Shown piece by piece: positions 53,064-62,355 of a DNA stretch of 64,000 nucleotides (the first letter of the stretch is position 1; every line of letters starts with the position of its first letter). The stretch is from Kitasatospora sp. NBC_01250 (GTDB taxonomy: Bacteria > Actinomycetota > Actinomycetes > Streptomycetales > Streptomycetaceae), in contig NZ_CP108476.1 in assembly GCF_036226465.1 (NCBI RefSeq), forward strand, positions 6,944,001 to 7,008,000, read 5' to 3'. A program made the position numbers and the translations under genes. The notes under the pieces were generated by a model, which worked only from the letters and a program-made list of their open reading frames with translations, did no database searches and was not told the origin of the DNA.

Positions 53064-54451
53064 CCACGCTGCCGGCGGAGGTCGACGCACGGTTCGCGGT
53101 GGCCCGGCAGATCGCCGACGCGGTTCTCTTCGAGGGCTACGTGCTCTACCCCTACCGGGCCTCGGCGGCCAAGAACCGGCTGCGCTGGCAGTTCGGCGTC
53201 CTGGTGCCGCCCGGCTACGGGCAGGACAGTGCCGAGCACAGCGGCCAGCGCACCGAGTGCGTGATGGAGCCCAAGCGCGGGGCGCAGCTCGCGGTCCAGC
53301 TGCGGTTCCTGCGGGCCCAGCAGCGCACCGTGCAACGCGCCCTGCCCGACGGCCGGTTCGAGACCGTCCAGGAGCTGGAGCTGGCCGACCGGGTGCTCCA
53401 GCCCTGGCACGAGGGGGTCGAAGAGCGGATCGAACTGCTGGTGCCGGTCGAGCAGTTGGCCGGGGAGGGCGTGCTGCACCCGTTCCGGCTGGCGGCCGGG
53501 GAGGAGCAGGAGCTGCTGCACGACGGAGGCGCGCCGGACTCGGCCCCCGTCGGGCGGCTGCTGCGCCGGCGCGAACAACTCGACGGCGTCCTGCGGTTGC
53601 GCACCCAGGAGATCCCGGGGCCCTACCGGGCGCTGCGGCTGACCGCGGAGGTGGCGAACACCTGCGAGTGGCTGCCGCCGGCGGGCGGGCGGCGCGAGGA
53701 GGCGCTGCCGTACTCGCTGGTCTCCGCGCACCTGCTGCTCGGCCTGGACCACGGCGCCTTCCTGTCCGCCACCGATCCGCCGCAGTGGGCCCGGGCGGCG
53801 GTGGCCGAGTGCCGCAACGAGCACACCTGGCCGGTGCTGGTCGGCGGCGCGGGGCGCGAGGACGTGGTGCTCTCCTCGCCGATCATCCTGGAGGACCATC
53901 CGCAGGTGGCCCCCGAGAGCCCGGGCGTGCTCTACGACGCCACCGAGATCGACGAGATCCTCGCGCTGCGCACGGCCGCGCTCACCGACCGGGAGAAGCG
54001 CGAGGCGCGCGGCACCGACGAGCGGGCCGGCGCGGTGATCGACCTGGCCGACTCGATGCCCGCCGAGGTGCTGGAGCGGCTGCACGGCGCGGTGCGCGCG
54101 CTGCGCGAGGTCACCGGGCCCACCGCTGCCGCGGCCGACCAGGACCAGCCGTGGTGGGACCCGGGCAACGACCGGGAGGTCGATCCGGACCGGGACCGGG
54201 TGGTGGTGGACGGCCGCTCGGTGGGTGCGGGCAGCCGGGTGCTGCTCAAGCCGGGGCGGCGGCGCACCGATGCGCAGGACCTGTTCCTGCACGGGCGCAC
54301 CGCGCTGGTGGAGGCGGTGCTGCACGACGTGGACGGCTCGGTGCACCTCGCGGTGACCGTCGACGGTGACCCGGGGGCCGACCTGTGGCGGGCCCAGGGG
54401 CGGTTCCGGTACTTCCAGCCGGACGAGGTCGCCCCGCTGGAGGAGAAATGA
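53060..54451 (+). CDS. Hydrogenase-locus protein of unknown function, 463 aa
   Basis: GTGA overlap with the previous gene. Conserved-looking parts are VLFEGYVLYPYRASAAKNR at the N-terminus, VANTCEWLPPAG, LLLGLDHGAFLSATDPP in the middle and GSRVLLKPGRRRTDAQDLFL near the end. The last segment (VHLAVTVDGDPGADLWR) resembles domains in other proteins of these loci. No cofactor motif recognised; position argues for a role in assembly or membrane docking of the hydrogenase. Confidence 0.75.
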   Translation: MTTLPAEVDARFAVARQIADAVLFEGYVLYPYRASAAKNRLRWQFGVLVPPGYGQDSAEHSGQRTECVMEPKRGAQLAVQLRFLRAQQRTVQRALPDGRFETVQELELADRVLQPWHEGVEERIELLVPVEQLAGEGVLHPFRLAAGEEQELLHDGGAPDSAPVGRLLRRREQLDGVLRLRTQEIPGPYRALRLTAEVANTCEWLPPAGGRREEALPYSLVSAHLLLGLDHGAFLSATDPPQWARAAVAECRNEHTWPVLVGGAGREDVVLSSPIILEDHPQVAPESPGVLYDATEIDEILALRTAALTDREKREARGTDERAGAVIDLADSMPAEVLERLHGAVRALREVTGPTAAAADQDQPWWDPGNDREVDPDRDRVVVDGRSVGAGSRVLLKPGRRRTDAQDLFLHGRTALVEAVLHDVDGSVHLAVTVDGDPGADLWRAQGRFRYFQPDEVAPLEEK

Positions 54452-54978
54452 CGGAGCATCAGTCAGGATCTGCGGACCGGGTGCTGGTCGCGGGGGTGGG
54501 CAACATCTTCCTCGGTGACGACGGCTTCGGTGTCGAGGCCGTGCGCCGGCTGGGGGAGCACCCGCTGCCCGCCGGGGTCGAGCTGGTCGACTTCGGGGTG
54601 CGCGGGGTCCACCTCGCCTACCAACTCCTGGACGGCTACCGGATGCTGGTGCTGCTGGACGCCACCTCACGGGGCGGGGCGCCGGGCACGGTCTACCTGA
54701 TCGAGGCCGGCGAGCAGCCGGTGGAGCAGGCCGGGCCCGCGCTGCTGGACGGCCACCGGATGGGGCCGGACGCGGTGCTCGCCCTGCTGGCCACCCTCAG
54801 CGCCGGCACCGGCGGCACACCGCCCGCGCGGGTGCTGGTGGTCGGCTGCGAGCCCGCCTCGCTGGCGGAGGGCATCGGGCTGAGCGCGCCGGTGGCGGCC
54901 GCGGTGGACGAGGCGGTGACGGTGGTCCGGGACCTGCTGGCACCGGCCGCGGCCGACCGGGCACCGGCCGGCCGGTGA
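54448..54978 (+). CDS. Hydrogenase maturation endopeptidase, HyaD/HybD family, 176 aa
   Basis: ATG 54448 after AGGAGAA, overlapping the previous stop. Motif GVGNIFLGDDGFGVEAV, LLDATSRG and DGHRMGPDAV carry the Glu/Asp, Asp and His residues that bind the nickel of the immature large subunit. It trims the C-terminal extension of HhyL. Metal-site positions fit the family. Confidence 0.92.
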   Translation: MTEHQSGSADRVLVAGVGNIFLGDDGFGVEAVRRLGEHPLPAGVELVDFGVRGVHLAYQLLDGYRMLVLLDATSRGGAPGTVYLIEAGEQPVEQAGPALLDGHRMGPDAVLALLATLSAGTGGTPPARVLVVGCEPASLAEGIGLSAPVAAAVDEAVTVVRDLLAPAAADRAPAGR

Positions 54979-55024
54979 AGAGTTGAGAAGAGCGAAGAGA
55001 GAAGCGAAGAGAGAGGCGTCATCC

Positions 55025-55129
55025 ATGCTGAAAGTCCTGCTCCGCGGTGCCCTGCTGGCCGCGCTCGGCACGCTGGTCTGGCAGAACCTGCCCGACCTCA
55101 AGCGCTATCTGCGGATGCTGCGCATGTGA
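55025..55129 (+). CDS. 34-aa small protein (DUF6893-like) in the hydrogenase operon
   Basis: Translates as MLKVLLRGALLAALGTLVWQ followed by NLPDLKRYLRMLRM. A hydrophobic stretch (LLRGALLAALGTLVW) precedes a basic amphipathic tail, typical of a tiny single-pass membrane peptide. The leader is a purine-rich GAAGAGAGAAGCGAAGAGAGAGG run. The slot between the endopeptidase and hypA is occupied by such a peptide in related loci as I recall. A membrane tether for the hydrogenase is a reasonable guess. Confidence 0.7.
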   Translation: MLKVLLRGALLAALGTLVWQNLPDLKRYLRMLRM

Positions 55130-55313
55130 GACACCCTCTCGCCTGCCGGTACTGCTGCGAATGGCGTACCTCCCGGGCGCGGTGGCGGCGCGGCTTCGAG
55201 CCGCTGCCGCCACCGCGCTCTGTAATGGAGCCGCCCGCCGTCCGGCCACCGCGCCGGTCCGTTTCCCGGGCCATCAAGCCAACCGCCTTGCCGGACAACG
55301 GGGGAGAGGGTCG

Positions 55314-55694
55314 ATGCACGAGATGTCCATCGCGCTGGCCGTCATCGAGCAGGTGGAGCAGGCGGCCGCCGAGCACGGTGCGCAGGCCGTCGAGGAGGTC
55401 CTGCTCCAGGTCGGCGAACTGGCCGGCGTGGTGCCGCAGGCGCTCGACTTCTGCTACGAACTCGCCTGCGCCGACACCGTGCTGGCGGGTTCGACGCTGA
55501 CCGTCGAGCCGGTCGCGGCCCGGGCCCGCTGCGTCGACTGCGGGCGTGAATGGGCGGTGGGCATGCCGCCCGACCTGGCTTGTCCGGGGTGCGGGGGCGC
55601 CCGCACCGAGCTGCTGGCCGGGCGGGAGTTGCAGATCCTTCAGGTGCGCTGGGCCGCGGACCCGGTGCTCGCCCGAGCCGACCAGGAAGGCTGA
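55314..55694 (+). CDS. hypA: Hydrogenase nickel-insertion protein HypA, 126 aa
   Basis: Begins MHEMSIA with the nickel-binding His2; the zinc site has CVDCGREW and CPGCGG. Works with HypB to load Ni into the large subunit. Preceded by a 184-bp spacer that could hold an internal promoter for the hyp genes. Confidence 0.95.
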   Translation: MHEMSIALAVIEQVEQAAAEHGAQAVEEVLLQVGELAGVVPQALDFCYELACADTVLAGSTLTVEPVAARARCVDCGREWAVGMPPDLACPGCGGARTELLAGRELQILQVRWAADPVLARADQEG

Positions 55695-55699
55695 ACCCG

Positions 55700-56428
55700 A
55701 TGTGCCGTACGGTTGACCTGCAGCAGGCGGTCCTCGCCCGGAACGACGACAGCGCCCAGGAGTTGCGCACCGCACTGGCCGCCCGCGGCACGATCGCGGT
55801 CAATCTGCTCTCCAGTCCCGGCAGCGGCAAGACCGAGCTGCTGGAGCGCGAACTGGGGCTGGCCCGGGAGCGGGGCGTGCCGGTCGCGGCGCTCACCGCG
55901 GACCTCGCCACCGAGAACGACGCGCTGCGGCTGGGCCGTTCGGGCGTGCCGGTCAAGCAGGTGCTGACCGACGGGCTCTGCCACCTGGAGGCGGTGATGC
56001 TCCGCGGCCACCTGGACGGCTGGTTGCCGCAGGCCACCCGGCTGCTCTTCGTGGAGAACGTCGGCAACCTGGTCTGCCCGGCCTCCTACGACCTCGGCGA
56101 GTCGCTGCGGGTGGCACTCGCCTCGGTCACCGAGGGCGAGGACAAGCCGCTCAAGTACCCGACGGCCTTCGGGCTCGCCCACCTGGTGCTGGTCACCAAG
56201 ACCGACCTGGCGGCGGCCGTCGGCTTCGACGAGGCTGCTTTCCTGGCCAACGTCCGGCGGGTCAACCCCGGGGTCGAGGTGGTGCTCACCTCCGCACGGA
56301 CCGGGCAGGGAGTGGGCACGCTGCTGGACCGGGCGCTGGCGGTGCTGGCGGGTGAGCCGGTGCACCGCCCGGTGATGGGCCGCCCGGCCGGACACGCGCA
56401 CGGCGCGCCCTTGGCGGACCACTCTTGA
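55700..56428 (+). CDS. hypB: Hydrogenase nickel-incorporation GTPase HypB, 242 aa
   Basis: P-loop LLSSPGSGKTELL (about residues 36-48), FVENVGNLVCPASYDLG and VTKTDL (GTP specificity). The N-terminal His-rich nickel-storage tract of some HypBs is absent, though the C-terminus has GHAHG. Starts 5 nt after hypA. Confidence 0.96.
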   Translation: MCRTVDLQQAVLARNDDSAQELRTALAARGTIAVNLLSSPGSGKTELLERELGLARERGVPVAALTADLATENDALRLGRSGVPVKQVLTDGLCHLEAVMLRGHLDGWLPQATRLLFVENVGNLVCPASYDLGESLRVALASVTEGEDKPLKYPTAFGLAHLVLVTKTDLAAAVGFDEAAFLANVRRVNPGVEVVLTSARTGQGVGTLLDRALAVLAGEPVHRPVMGRPAGHAHGAPLADHS

Positions 56429-58746
56429 CGGACACGAGGCAGGCCGAGCGGCGGCGGGTCCTGGTGCGGGGGATCGTGCAGGGGGTGGGGTTCCGGCCGT
56501 TCGTCTACGGGCTGGCCACCGAGTTGGGCCTCAGCGGACAGGTGACCAACACCGGCGAGGGCGTGCTCGCCGAGGTGGAGGGGCTGCCGGCGGCGCTGGA
56601 GGCGTTCTGCCACCGGATCGGGGCGGATGCCCCGCCGCTGGCCGAGGTGGCCGCGGTGGCGCAGGAGAGCATCGCGGTCACCGGTGGCACCGGCTTCGCC
56701 ATCGTGCCCTCCCAGGCCACCGGCGGGGTCCGCACGCTGATCCCGCCGGACACCGCGACCTGCGCGGACTGCCTGGCCGAACTCGCCGACCCGGCCGACC
56801 GCCGCCACCGCCACCCGTTCATCACCTGCACCAACTGCGGCCCGCGCTTCACCATCATCACCGGGCTGCCCTACGACCGGGCCGCCACCACGATGGCCGG
56901 CTTCCCGATGTGCCCGCGCTGCGCCGCCGAGTACACCGACCCCGGGAACCGGCGCTTCCACGCCCAGCCGATCTCCTGCCACGACTGCGGGCCGCAGCTG
57001 GCCCTGGTCCGGCCGGGGCGGGCGCTGCACCGCGGGCCCGGCGTGGTGCAGCGGGCCCGCGACCTGCTGGCCGCCGGGGCGATCCTGGCGGTCAAGGGCA
57101 TCGGCGGCTACCACCTGGCCTGCGACGCGGCCGACGCCGAGGCCGTGGCCCGGTTGCGGCGGCGCAAGAACCGCGGCGACAAGCCGTTCGCGGTGCTGGC
57201 CCGCTCCCTGGCCGAGCTCGACCCCCTGGTCGGACTCGACGCGGCGGAGCGGGAGTTGCTCACCGGGCCGCAGCGCCCGATCGTGCTGCTGCGCCGCCGG
57301 CCCGGGGCGGGCGCGCTCGCCGAGGCCGTCGCACCGCGCTCGGCCGACCTGGGCGTGATGCTGCCCTACGCCCCGCTGCACCACCTGCTGCTCGGGCTGC
57401 CCGGCGACCCGCCGGGCCCCGCACTGCTCGTGCTGACCAGCGCCAACCTGGCCGGGGAGCCGATCGTCACCGACGACGCGGAGGCCCGCGCCAAGCTGGC
57501 CCCGCTGGTGGACGGCTGGGTGATGCACGACCGGCCGATCCAGGTGCCCTGCGACGACTCGGTGCTGCGGGTGGTGGACGGCGAGGTGCTGCCGCTGCGC
57601 CGCTCGCGCGGCTGGGCCCCGCTGCCGGTGCAACTGCCGGTGCCGGTGCGGCCGGTGCTCGCGGTCGGCGGCGATCTGAAGAACACCTTCGCGCTGGCCC
57701 GGGGCGAGTCGGCCTGGCTCTCCGCCCACATCGGCGACATGGACGACCTGGCCACCCTGCGGGCCTTCGACCGCGCCGTCGCCCACCTGACGGCCGTCAC
57801 CGGGGTCGTGCCCGAGCTGCTGGCCGCCGACCGGCATCCGGGCTACCGCTCGGTCCGGCAGGCCGGGCGCGCCGCGCGCGGGCGGCCGTTGGTGCGGGTG
57901 CAGCACCACCACGCCCATGTCGCGGCGGTGATGGCCGAGCACGGGCTCACCGGCAACGAGCCGGTGATCGGCGTCGCCTTCGACGGGACCGGCTACGGCG
58001 AGGACGGCGCGATCTGGGGCGGCGAGGTGCTGCTGGCCGACTACGACGGATTCCGGCGGCTGGCGCACCTGGGGTACGTGCCGCTGCCGGGCGGCGATGC
58101 GGCGGTGGCCCGTCCGTACCGGTCGGCGCTGGCCCAGCTGCACGCCGCGGGACTGCCGTGGGAGGCGGACCTGCCCTGTGTGCGGGCCTGTTCCGAGGAG
58201 GAACGCCGCGTGCTGGAACAGCAGTTGGCGCGCTCACTGAACTGCCTGCCGACCTCCAGTATGGGGCGGCTCTTCGATGCGGTGGCCGCGCTGGCGGGCG
58301 TCTGCCAGCGGGCCGGCTACGAGGCGCAGGCGGCGCTGGAGCTGGAGGCGGCGGCGGTAGCGCACGGCCCGGCGCAGCCGTACGCCTTCGGTCTGCGCGC
58401 GGGCGACGACGCCTCGGACCTGCTGCTGGTGGCCGAGCCGGCTCCGGTGCTGGCCGCCGTGCTGGCCGACCTGCGGGCCGGCGCGTCGGCCGGGCTGATC
58501 GCCGCGCGCTTCCACGCCGGCGTGGCCGCGCTGGTCCGTGCGCTCTGCGCGGCGGCCCGTGAGCGGCACGGAGCGGACCAGGTGGCGCTGAGCGGCGGGG
58601 TGTTCGCCAACGCCGTGCTCTCCTCGGCCTGCGCGCGCGGCCTGCGCGAGGACGGTTTCACGGTGCTGCGGCACCACCGGGTGCCGCCGAACGACGGCGG
58701 GTTGGCGCTCGGCCAGCTGATCATTGCGGCGCGAGCCGCCGGTTGA
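56425..58746 (+). CDS. hypF: Carbamoyltransferase HypF, 773 aa
   Basis: TTG start 56425 overlaps the hypB stop (TTGA). Acylphosphatase domain RGIVQGVGFRPFVYGLA (about 10-95), two zinc fingers (CADCLAEL with CTNCG, CPRCAAEY with CHDCG), a YrdC-like domain (GGYHLACDAADAEAVARL) and a Kae1-like C-terminal domain (VQHHHAHVAAVMAEHG). Produces the thiocarbamate on HypE that becomes the CN ligands. Full length. Confidence 0.96.
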   Translation: MTDTRQAERRRVLVRGIVQGVGFRPFVYGLATELGLSGQVTNTGEGVLAEVEGLPAALEAFCHRIGADAPPLAEVAAVAQESIAVTGGTGFAIVPSQATGGVRTLIPPDTATCADCLAELADPADRRHRHPFITCTNCGPRFTIITGLPYDRAATTMAGFPMCPRCAAEYTDPGNRRFHAQPISCHDCGPQLALVRPGRALHRGPGVVQRARDLLAAGAILAVKGIGGYHLACDAADAEAVARLRRRKNRGDKPFAVLARSLAELDPLVGLDAAERELLTGPQRPIVLLRRRPGAGALAEAVAPRSADLGVMLPYAPLHHLLLGLPGDPPGPALLVLTSANLAGEPIVTDDAEARAKLAPLVDGWVMHDRPIQVPCDDSVLRVVDGEVLPLRRSRGWAPLPVQLPVPVRPVLAVGGDLKNTFALARGESAWLSAHIGDMDDLATLRAFDRAVAHLTAVTGVVPELLAADRHPGYRSVRQAGRAARGRPLVRVQHHHAHVAAVMAEHGLTGNEPVIGVAFDGTGYGEDGAIWGGEVLLADYDGFRRLAHLGYVPLPGGDAAVARPYRSALAQLHAAGLPWEADLPCVRACSEEERRVLEQQLARSLNCLPTSSMGRLFDAVAALAGVCQRAGYEAQAALELEAAAVAHGPAQPYAFGLRAGDDASDLLLVAEPAPVLAAVLADLRAGASAGLIAARFHAGVAALVRALCAAARERHGADQVALSGGVFANAVLSSACARGLREDGFTVLRHHRVPPNDGGLALGQLIIAARAAG

Positions 58747-58760
58747 GAGGAGATGGTCCC

Positions 58761-59054
58761 ATGTGTCTTGCGGTGCCCGGCAGAGTGCTGGAGATCGAGG
58801 AACGCGACGGCGCGAGGATGGCCGTGGTGGACTTCGGCGGTGTGGTGAAGGACGTCTGCCTGGAGTACCTGCCCGACCTGCAGGTCGGCGAGTACGCCAT
58901 CGTGCACGTCGGGTTCGCGTTGCAGCGCCTGGACGAGGAGTCGGCCTGCCGCACGCTGGAGCTCTTCGCCGAAATCGGCCTGCTGCAGGAGGAGTTCGGT
59001 GATCCCTGGGAGGCAGCGGCGGCTGCCGGGGCGAGTGCGGAGGTGCAGCGGTGA
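58761..59054 (+). CDS. hypC: Hydrogenase assembly chaperone HypC, 97 aa
   Basis: Begins MCLAVPGRV with the essential Cys2. Strong ribosome site GAGAGGAG. Chaperones the large subunit and the Fe(CN)2CO group with HypD, whose gene overlaps by 4 nt. Confidence 0.96.
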   Translation: MCLAVPGRVLEIEERDGARMAVVDFGGVVKDVCLEYLPDLQVGEYAIVHVGFALQRLDEESACRTLELFAEIGLLQEEFGDPWEAAAAAGASAEVQR

Positions 59055-60223
59055 AGTATCTGGAGGAGTTCCAGGACCCTGAGCTGGCCCGCGTCCTGCT
59101 GGAGGACATCAGGGCGACGGTGACCAGGCCCTGGGCGGTGATGGAGGTCTGCGGCGGCCAGACGCACAGCATCATCCGCCACGGCATCGACCAGCTGCTG
59201 CCGGACGAGGTGGAGCTGATCCACGGACCGGGCTGCCCGGTCTGCGTCACCCCGCTGGAGGTGATCGACAAGGCGCTGGAGATCGCCGGCCGGCCGGAGG
59301 TGATCTTCTGCTCCTTCGGCGACATGCTGCGGGTGCCGGGCACCGACCGCGACCTGTTCCGGGTCCGCGGCGAGGGCGGCGACGTGCGGGTGGTGTACTC
59401 GCCGCTGGACGCGCTGCGGATCGCCCGGGAGAACCCGCACCGCGAGGTGGTCTTCTTCGGCATCGGCTTCGAGACCACCGCGCCGCCCAACGCGATGACG
59501 GTGCACCAGGCCCGCAAGCAGGGCATCACCAACTTCAGCATGCTGGTCTCGCACGTGCTGGTGCCACCCGCCATCGAGGCGATCATGACCTCGCCGGACT
59601 GCCGGGTGCAGGGCTTCCTGGCCGCGGGCCACGTGTGCAGCGTGATGGGCACCGAGGAGTACCCGCAGCTGGCCGAGCGGCACAAGGTGCCGATCGTGGT
59701 GACCGGTTTCGAACCGCTCGACATCCTGGAGGGGATCCGGCGCACGGTACGGCAGTTGGAGCGCGGCGAGCACACCGTGGAGAACGCCTACCAGCGCGCG
59801 GTGCGGCCCGAGGGCAACCCGGCGGCCCGCGCGATGCTCCAGGACGTCTTCGAGGTCGCCGACCGCGCCTGGCGCGGCATCGGGGTGATCCCGGGCAGCG
59901 GCTGGCGGCTGAGCGAGCGCTACCGCGAGTTCGACGCCGAGCACCGGTTCGACGTCACCGGGATCACCACCCGCGAGTCCGAACTCTGCCGCAGCGGCGA
60001 GGTGTTGCAGGGTCTGATCAAGCCGCACCAGTGCGAGGCGTTCGGCACCGTCTGCACGCCGCGCAATCCGCTGGGCGCCACCATGGTCTCCACCGAGGGC
60101 GCCTGCGCCGCGTACTACCTCTACCGGCGGCTGGGCGCGCCGGCCGCTGCGACTGCGACCGCCGCTGCGACCGCGGCTGGGGCTGTGCCTCCGACCGCGC
60201 TGGAGGCGAGCCCCGTTGGCTGA
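59051..60223 (+). CDS. hypD: Hydrogenase iron-ligand assembly protein HypD, 390 aa
   Basis: GTG start overlapping the hypC stop. Motifs EVCGGQTHSIIRHG, HGPGCPVCVTP, FFGIGFETTAP, AAGHVCSVMG and the C-terminal Fe-S cysteines (ELCRSGEV, HQCEAFGTVCTP). An Ala/Thr-rich tail of about 25 residues is extra. Confidence 0.96.
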   Translation: MKYLEEFQDPELARVLLEDIRATVTRPWAVMEVCGGQTHSIIRHGIDQLLPDEVELIHGPGCPVCVTPLEVIDKALEIAGRPEVIFCSFGDMLRVPGTDRDLFRVRGEGGDVRVVYSPLDALRIARENPHREVVFFGIGFETTAPPNAMTVHQARKQGITNFSMLVSHVLVPPAIEAIMTSPDCRVQGFLAAGHVCSVMGTEEYPQLAERHKVPIVVTGFEPLDILEGIRRTVRQLERGEHTVENAYQRAVRPEGNPAARAMLQDVFEVADRAWRGIGVIPGSGWRLSERYREFDAEHRFDVTGITTRESELCRSGEVLQGLIKPHQCEAFGTVCTPRNPLGATMVSTEGACAAYYLYRRLGAPAAATATAAATAAGAVPPTALEASPVG

Positions 60224-61286
60224 GACCCGGACCCTGGCCGCGCCCGACTTCGCCGGCTGGACCTGCCCGCTGCCGCTGCGCGACCACCCGAGGGTGGTGA
60301 TGGGGCACGGCGGCGGTGGGGCGATGTCGGCCGAACTGGTGGAGAACATCTTCGCCCCGGCCTTCGGCGGTGCCCAGGCCGCACTGCGCGACTCGGCCGA
60401 GCTCACCCTGGGCGGGGCCCGACTCGCGTTCTCCACCGACTCGTTCGTGGTGCGACCGCTCTTCTTCCCCGGCGGCAGCATCGGCGACCTGGCGGTCAAC
60501 GGGACCGTCAACGACCTGGCCATGAGCGGGGCGAGCGCGGCCTACCTCTCCTGCGGGGTGATCCTGGAGGAGGGCGTCGAGATGGCCCTGGTGGGCCGGG
60601 TGGCGCAGGCGATGGGGGCGGCCGCCCGGGCGGCCGGGGTCGCGGTGGTCACCGGCGACACCAAGGTGGTGGAGGCCGGGCACGGCGACGGCATCTACCT
60701 CAACACCGCCGGCATCGGCCTGATCCCACCGGGCGTCGACCTGCACCCGCAGCGCGCGGTGCCGGGTGACGTGGTGATCGTCAGCGGCGAGATCGGGCTG
60801 CACGGCGTGGCGATCATGAGCGTCCGGGAGGGGCTGGAGTTCGGCGTCGGGATCAGCAGCGACTGTGCCGCGCTGGGCGGCCTGGTGACCGCGATGCTCG
60901 CCGTCACCCCGGACCTGCACGTGCTGCGCGACCCCACCCGGGGCGGGGTGGCCGCCGCGCTGAACGAGATCGCGGCGGCGGCGGGAGTCGGCGTGGTGCT
61001 GACCGAGCGCTCGATCCCGGTGCCGCCCGAGGTCGCCAACGCCTGCGCGATCCTCGGGCTGGACCCGATGTACGTGGCCAACGAGGGCAAGCTGGTGGCC
61101 TTCGTGCCGCGCGAGCACGCCGAGGCCGTGCTGGCCGCGATGCGGGCCCACCCGCTGGGCGCGCGGGCGGCGGTGATCGGTGAGTGCGTGGCCGAGCACC
61201 CGGGCATGGTGGTGGCCCGCACCGCACTCGGCGGCACCCGGGTGGTCGACCTGCCGCTCGGTGAGCAACTGCCGCGGATCTGTTAG
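60216..61286 (+). CDS. hypE: Carbamoyl dehydratase HypE, 356 aa
   Basis: TTG start 60216 after GGAGG, 8 nt inside hypD. AIR-synthase fold with VVMGHGGGGAMSAELV, STDSFVVRPLFFPGG and the C-terminal PRIC whose Cys carries the thiocarbamate. Last gene of the locus. Confidence 0.96.
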   Translation: MAETRTLAAPDFAGWTCPLPLRDHPRVVMGHGGGGAMSAELVENIFAPAFGGAQAALRDSAELTLGGARLAFSTDSFVVRPLFFPGGSIGDLAVNGTVNDLAMSGASAAYLSCGVILEEGVEMALVGRVAQAMGAAARAAGVAVVTGDTKVVEAGHGDGIYLNTAGIGLIPPGVDLHPQRAVPGDVVIVSGEIGLHGVAIMSVREGLEFGVGISSDCAALGGLVTAMLAVTPDLHVLRDPTRGGVAAALNEIAAAAGVGVVLTERSIPVPPEVANACAILGLDPMYVANEGKLVAFVPREHAEAVLAAMRAHPLGARAAVIGECVAEHPGMVVARTALGGTRVVDLPLGEQLPRIC

Positions 61287-61305
61287 GGATCCAGGCTGTG
61301 GTCCG

Positions 61306-61337
61306 GGCCGGCGGGGCGGGCGACCGTCCCGCCGGCC
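61306..61337 (+). terminator. Terminator after hypE
   Basis: GGCCGGCGGG / CCCGCCGGCC, 10-bp stem with an inner CGG/CCG extension and a small loop, 20 nt past the stop codon. Confidence 0.75.
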
Positions 61338-61425
61338 GTTCTCGATCCGGACGTCCCCGAGGACGAACCCGCTTGCGAGGGCGATCGGTCGCGTGCTCGG
61401 GGAGACCCGGCTCGGTCCGGCACGG

Positions 61426-62232
61426 TCAGCCGGTGAGCAGGGGCGAGCTGCTGCCCTCCAGGATCACCCGGGCCACCAGGGCGGGGTTGTCGCCCATCGG
61501 CACGTGGCCGCAGCCGGGCAGCGGGATGAACCGTGCGGCGGGCAGGAGTTGGCGGGCCCGGCGGCCCTGGCCGTTCAGCAGCAGCCGGTCCTCGGTGCCC
61601 CAGGCGATGGTGAGCGGGATGTCGGCGGGGATGCCCACGGGGAAGCGCGCGACGTGCTCGCCGAGCCCGGCGCGCAGGGTCTGGTGGAAGCCGCGGGCCT
61701 CCAGCATCGCCCGGGTGTCCAGCATCAGTTCGTCGGGGTCGAGCCGTTCGGGGCGGCCGTAGATCACGCCGAACATCAGCTTGCGGGCCTGGGGGCGCTG
61801 GGCCAGCGAGGCGCGGACCGACTCGGGGGTGCGGGCGGCGAAGCGGTGCAGGCTGAGCATGCCGGCCGCGTAGAGGAAGCCGGGCCTTCGGTAGAAGCCG
61901 GCGGGGGAGAGCGCGGTGACCGAGGAGGCCAGCGAGTGCCGGGCGGCGTGCAGGGCGAACAGGCCGCCCAGCGAGTTCCCGGCCACGTGCGGGCGTTCGA
62001 CACCGATCGAGTTCAGGAAGTCGCCCAGTACCGTGATGGCGCTGTCGATGGAGTAGGGCATCCCGGCGGGCAGGGTGGGCGAGGCGCCGAAGCCGGGCAG
62101 GTCGACGGCGATCACCTCGCGTTCGGCGGCGAGCAGGTCGAGCACGGGCTTCCAGCCCTGCCAGCGGTGTCCGATGCCGTGCAGCAGAAGCAGGGGCGGG
62201 CCGTCGCCCCGGCGCTCGTGTACGAGGTCCAT
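61426..62232 (-). CDS. Alpha/beta hydrolase, 268 aa
   Basis: Oxyanion loop LLLLHGIGHRWQGW, nucleophile Ser in GNSLGGLFAL, acid in WGTEDRLL and His in GCGHVPMGD, a full triad. Typical single-domain cytoplasmic esterase/lipase-like protein. A minus-strand TTGACA at 62291-62286 lies about 55 nt upstream of the start. Substrate unknown; not related to hydrogenase function as far as can be seen. Confidence 0.9.
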   Translation of the reverse strand: MDLVHERRGDGPPLLLLHGIGHRWQGWKPVLDLLAAEREVIAVDLPGFGASPTLPAGMPYSIDSAITVLGDFLNSIGVERPHVAGNSLGGLFALHAARHSLASSVTALSPAGFYRRPGFLYAAGMLSLHRFAARTPESVRASLAQRPQARKLMFGVIYGRPERLDPDELMLDTRAMLEARGFHQTLRAGLGEHVARFPVGIPADIPLTIAWGTEDRLLLNGQGRRARQLLPAARFIPLPGCGHVPMGDNPALVARVILEGSSSPLLTG

Positions 62233-62307
62233 GGCCGTGAGGATAGGCCCAAGTTACCGGCTAGTCACTGACTTGTGAGAATCCGTGTCAATAGTCTGAA
62301 AATCAAC

Positions 62308-62342
62308 GCCCGGCCGGGGTGGCCGGCCTCCGCCGGCCGGGC
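62308..62342 (-). terminator. Terminator-like hairpin downstream of the SnoaL-like gene
   Basis: GCCCGGCCGG / CCGGCCGGGC, perfect 10-bp arms with a 15-nt loop, starting 14 nt past the stop. Confidence 0.55.
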
Positions 62343-62355
62343 GCTGCGCGGGACC

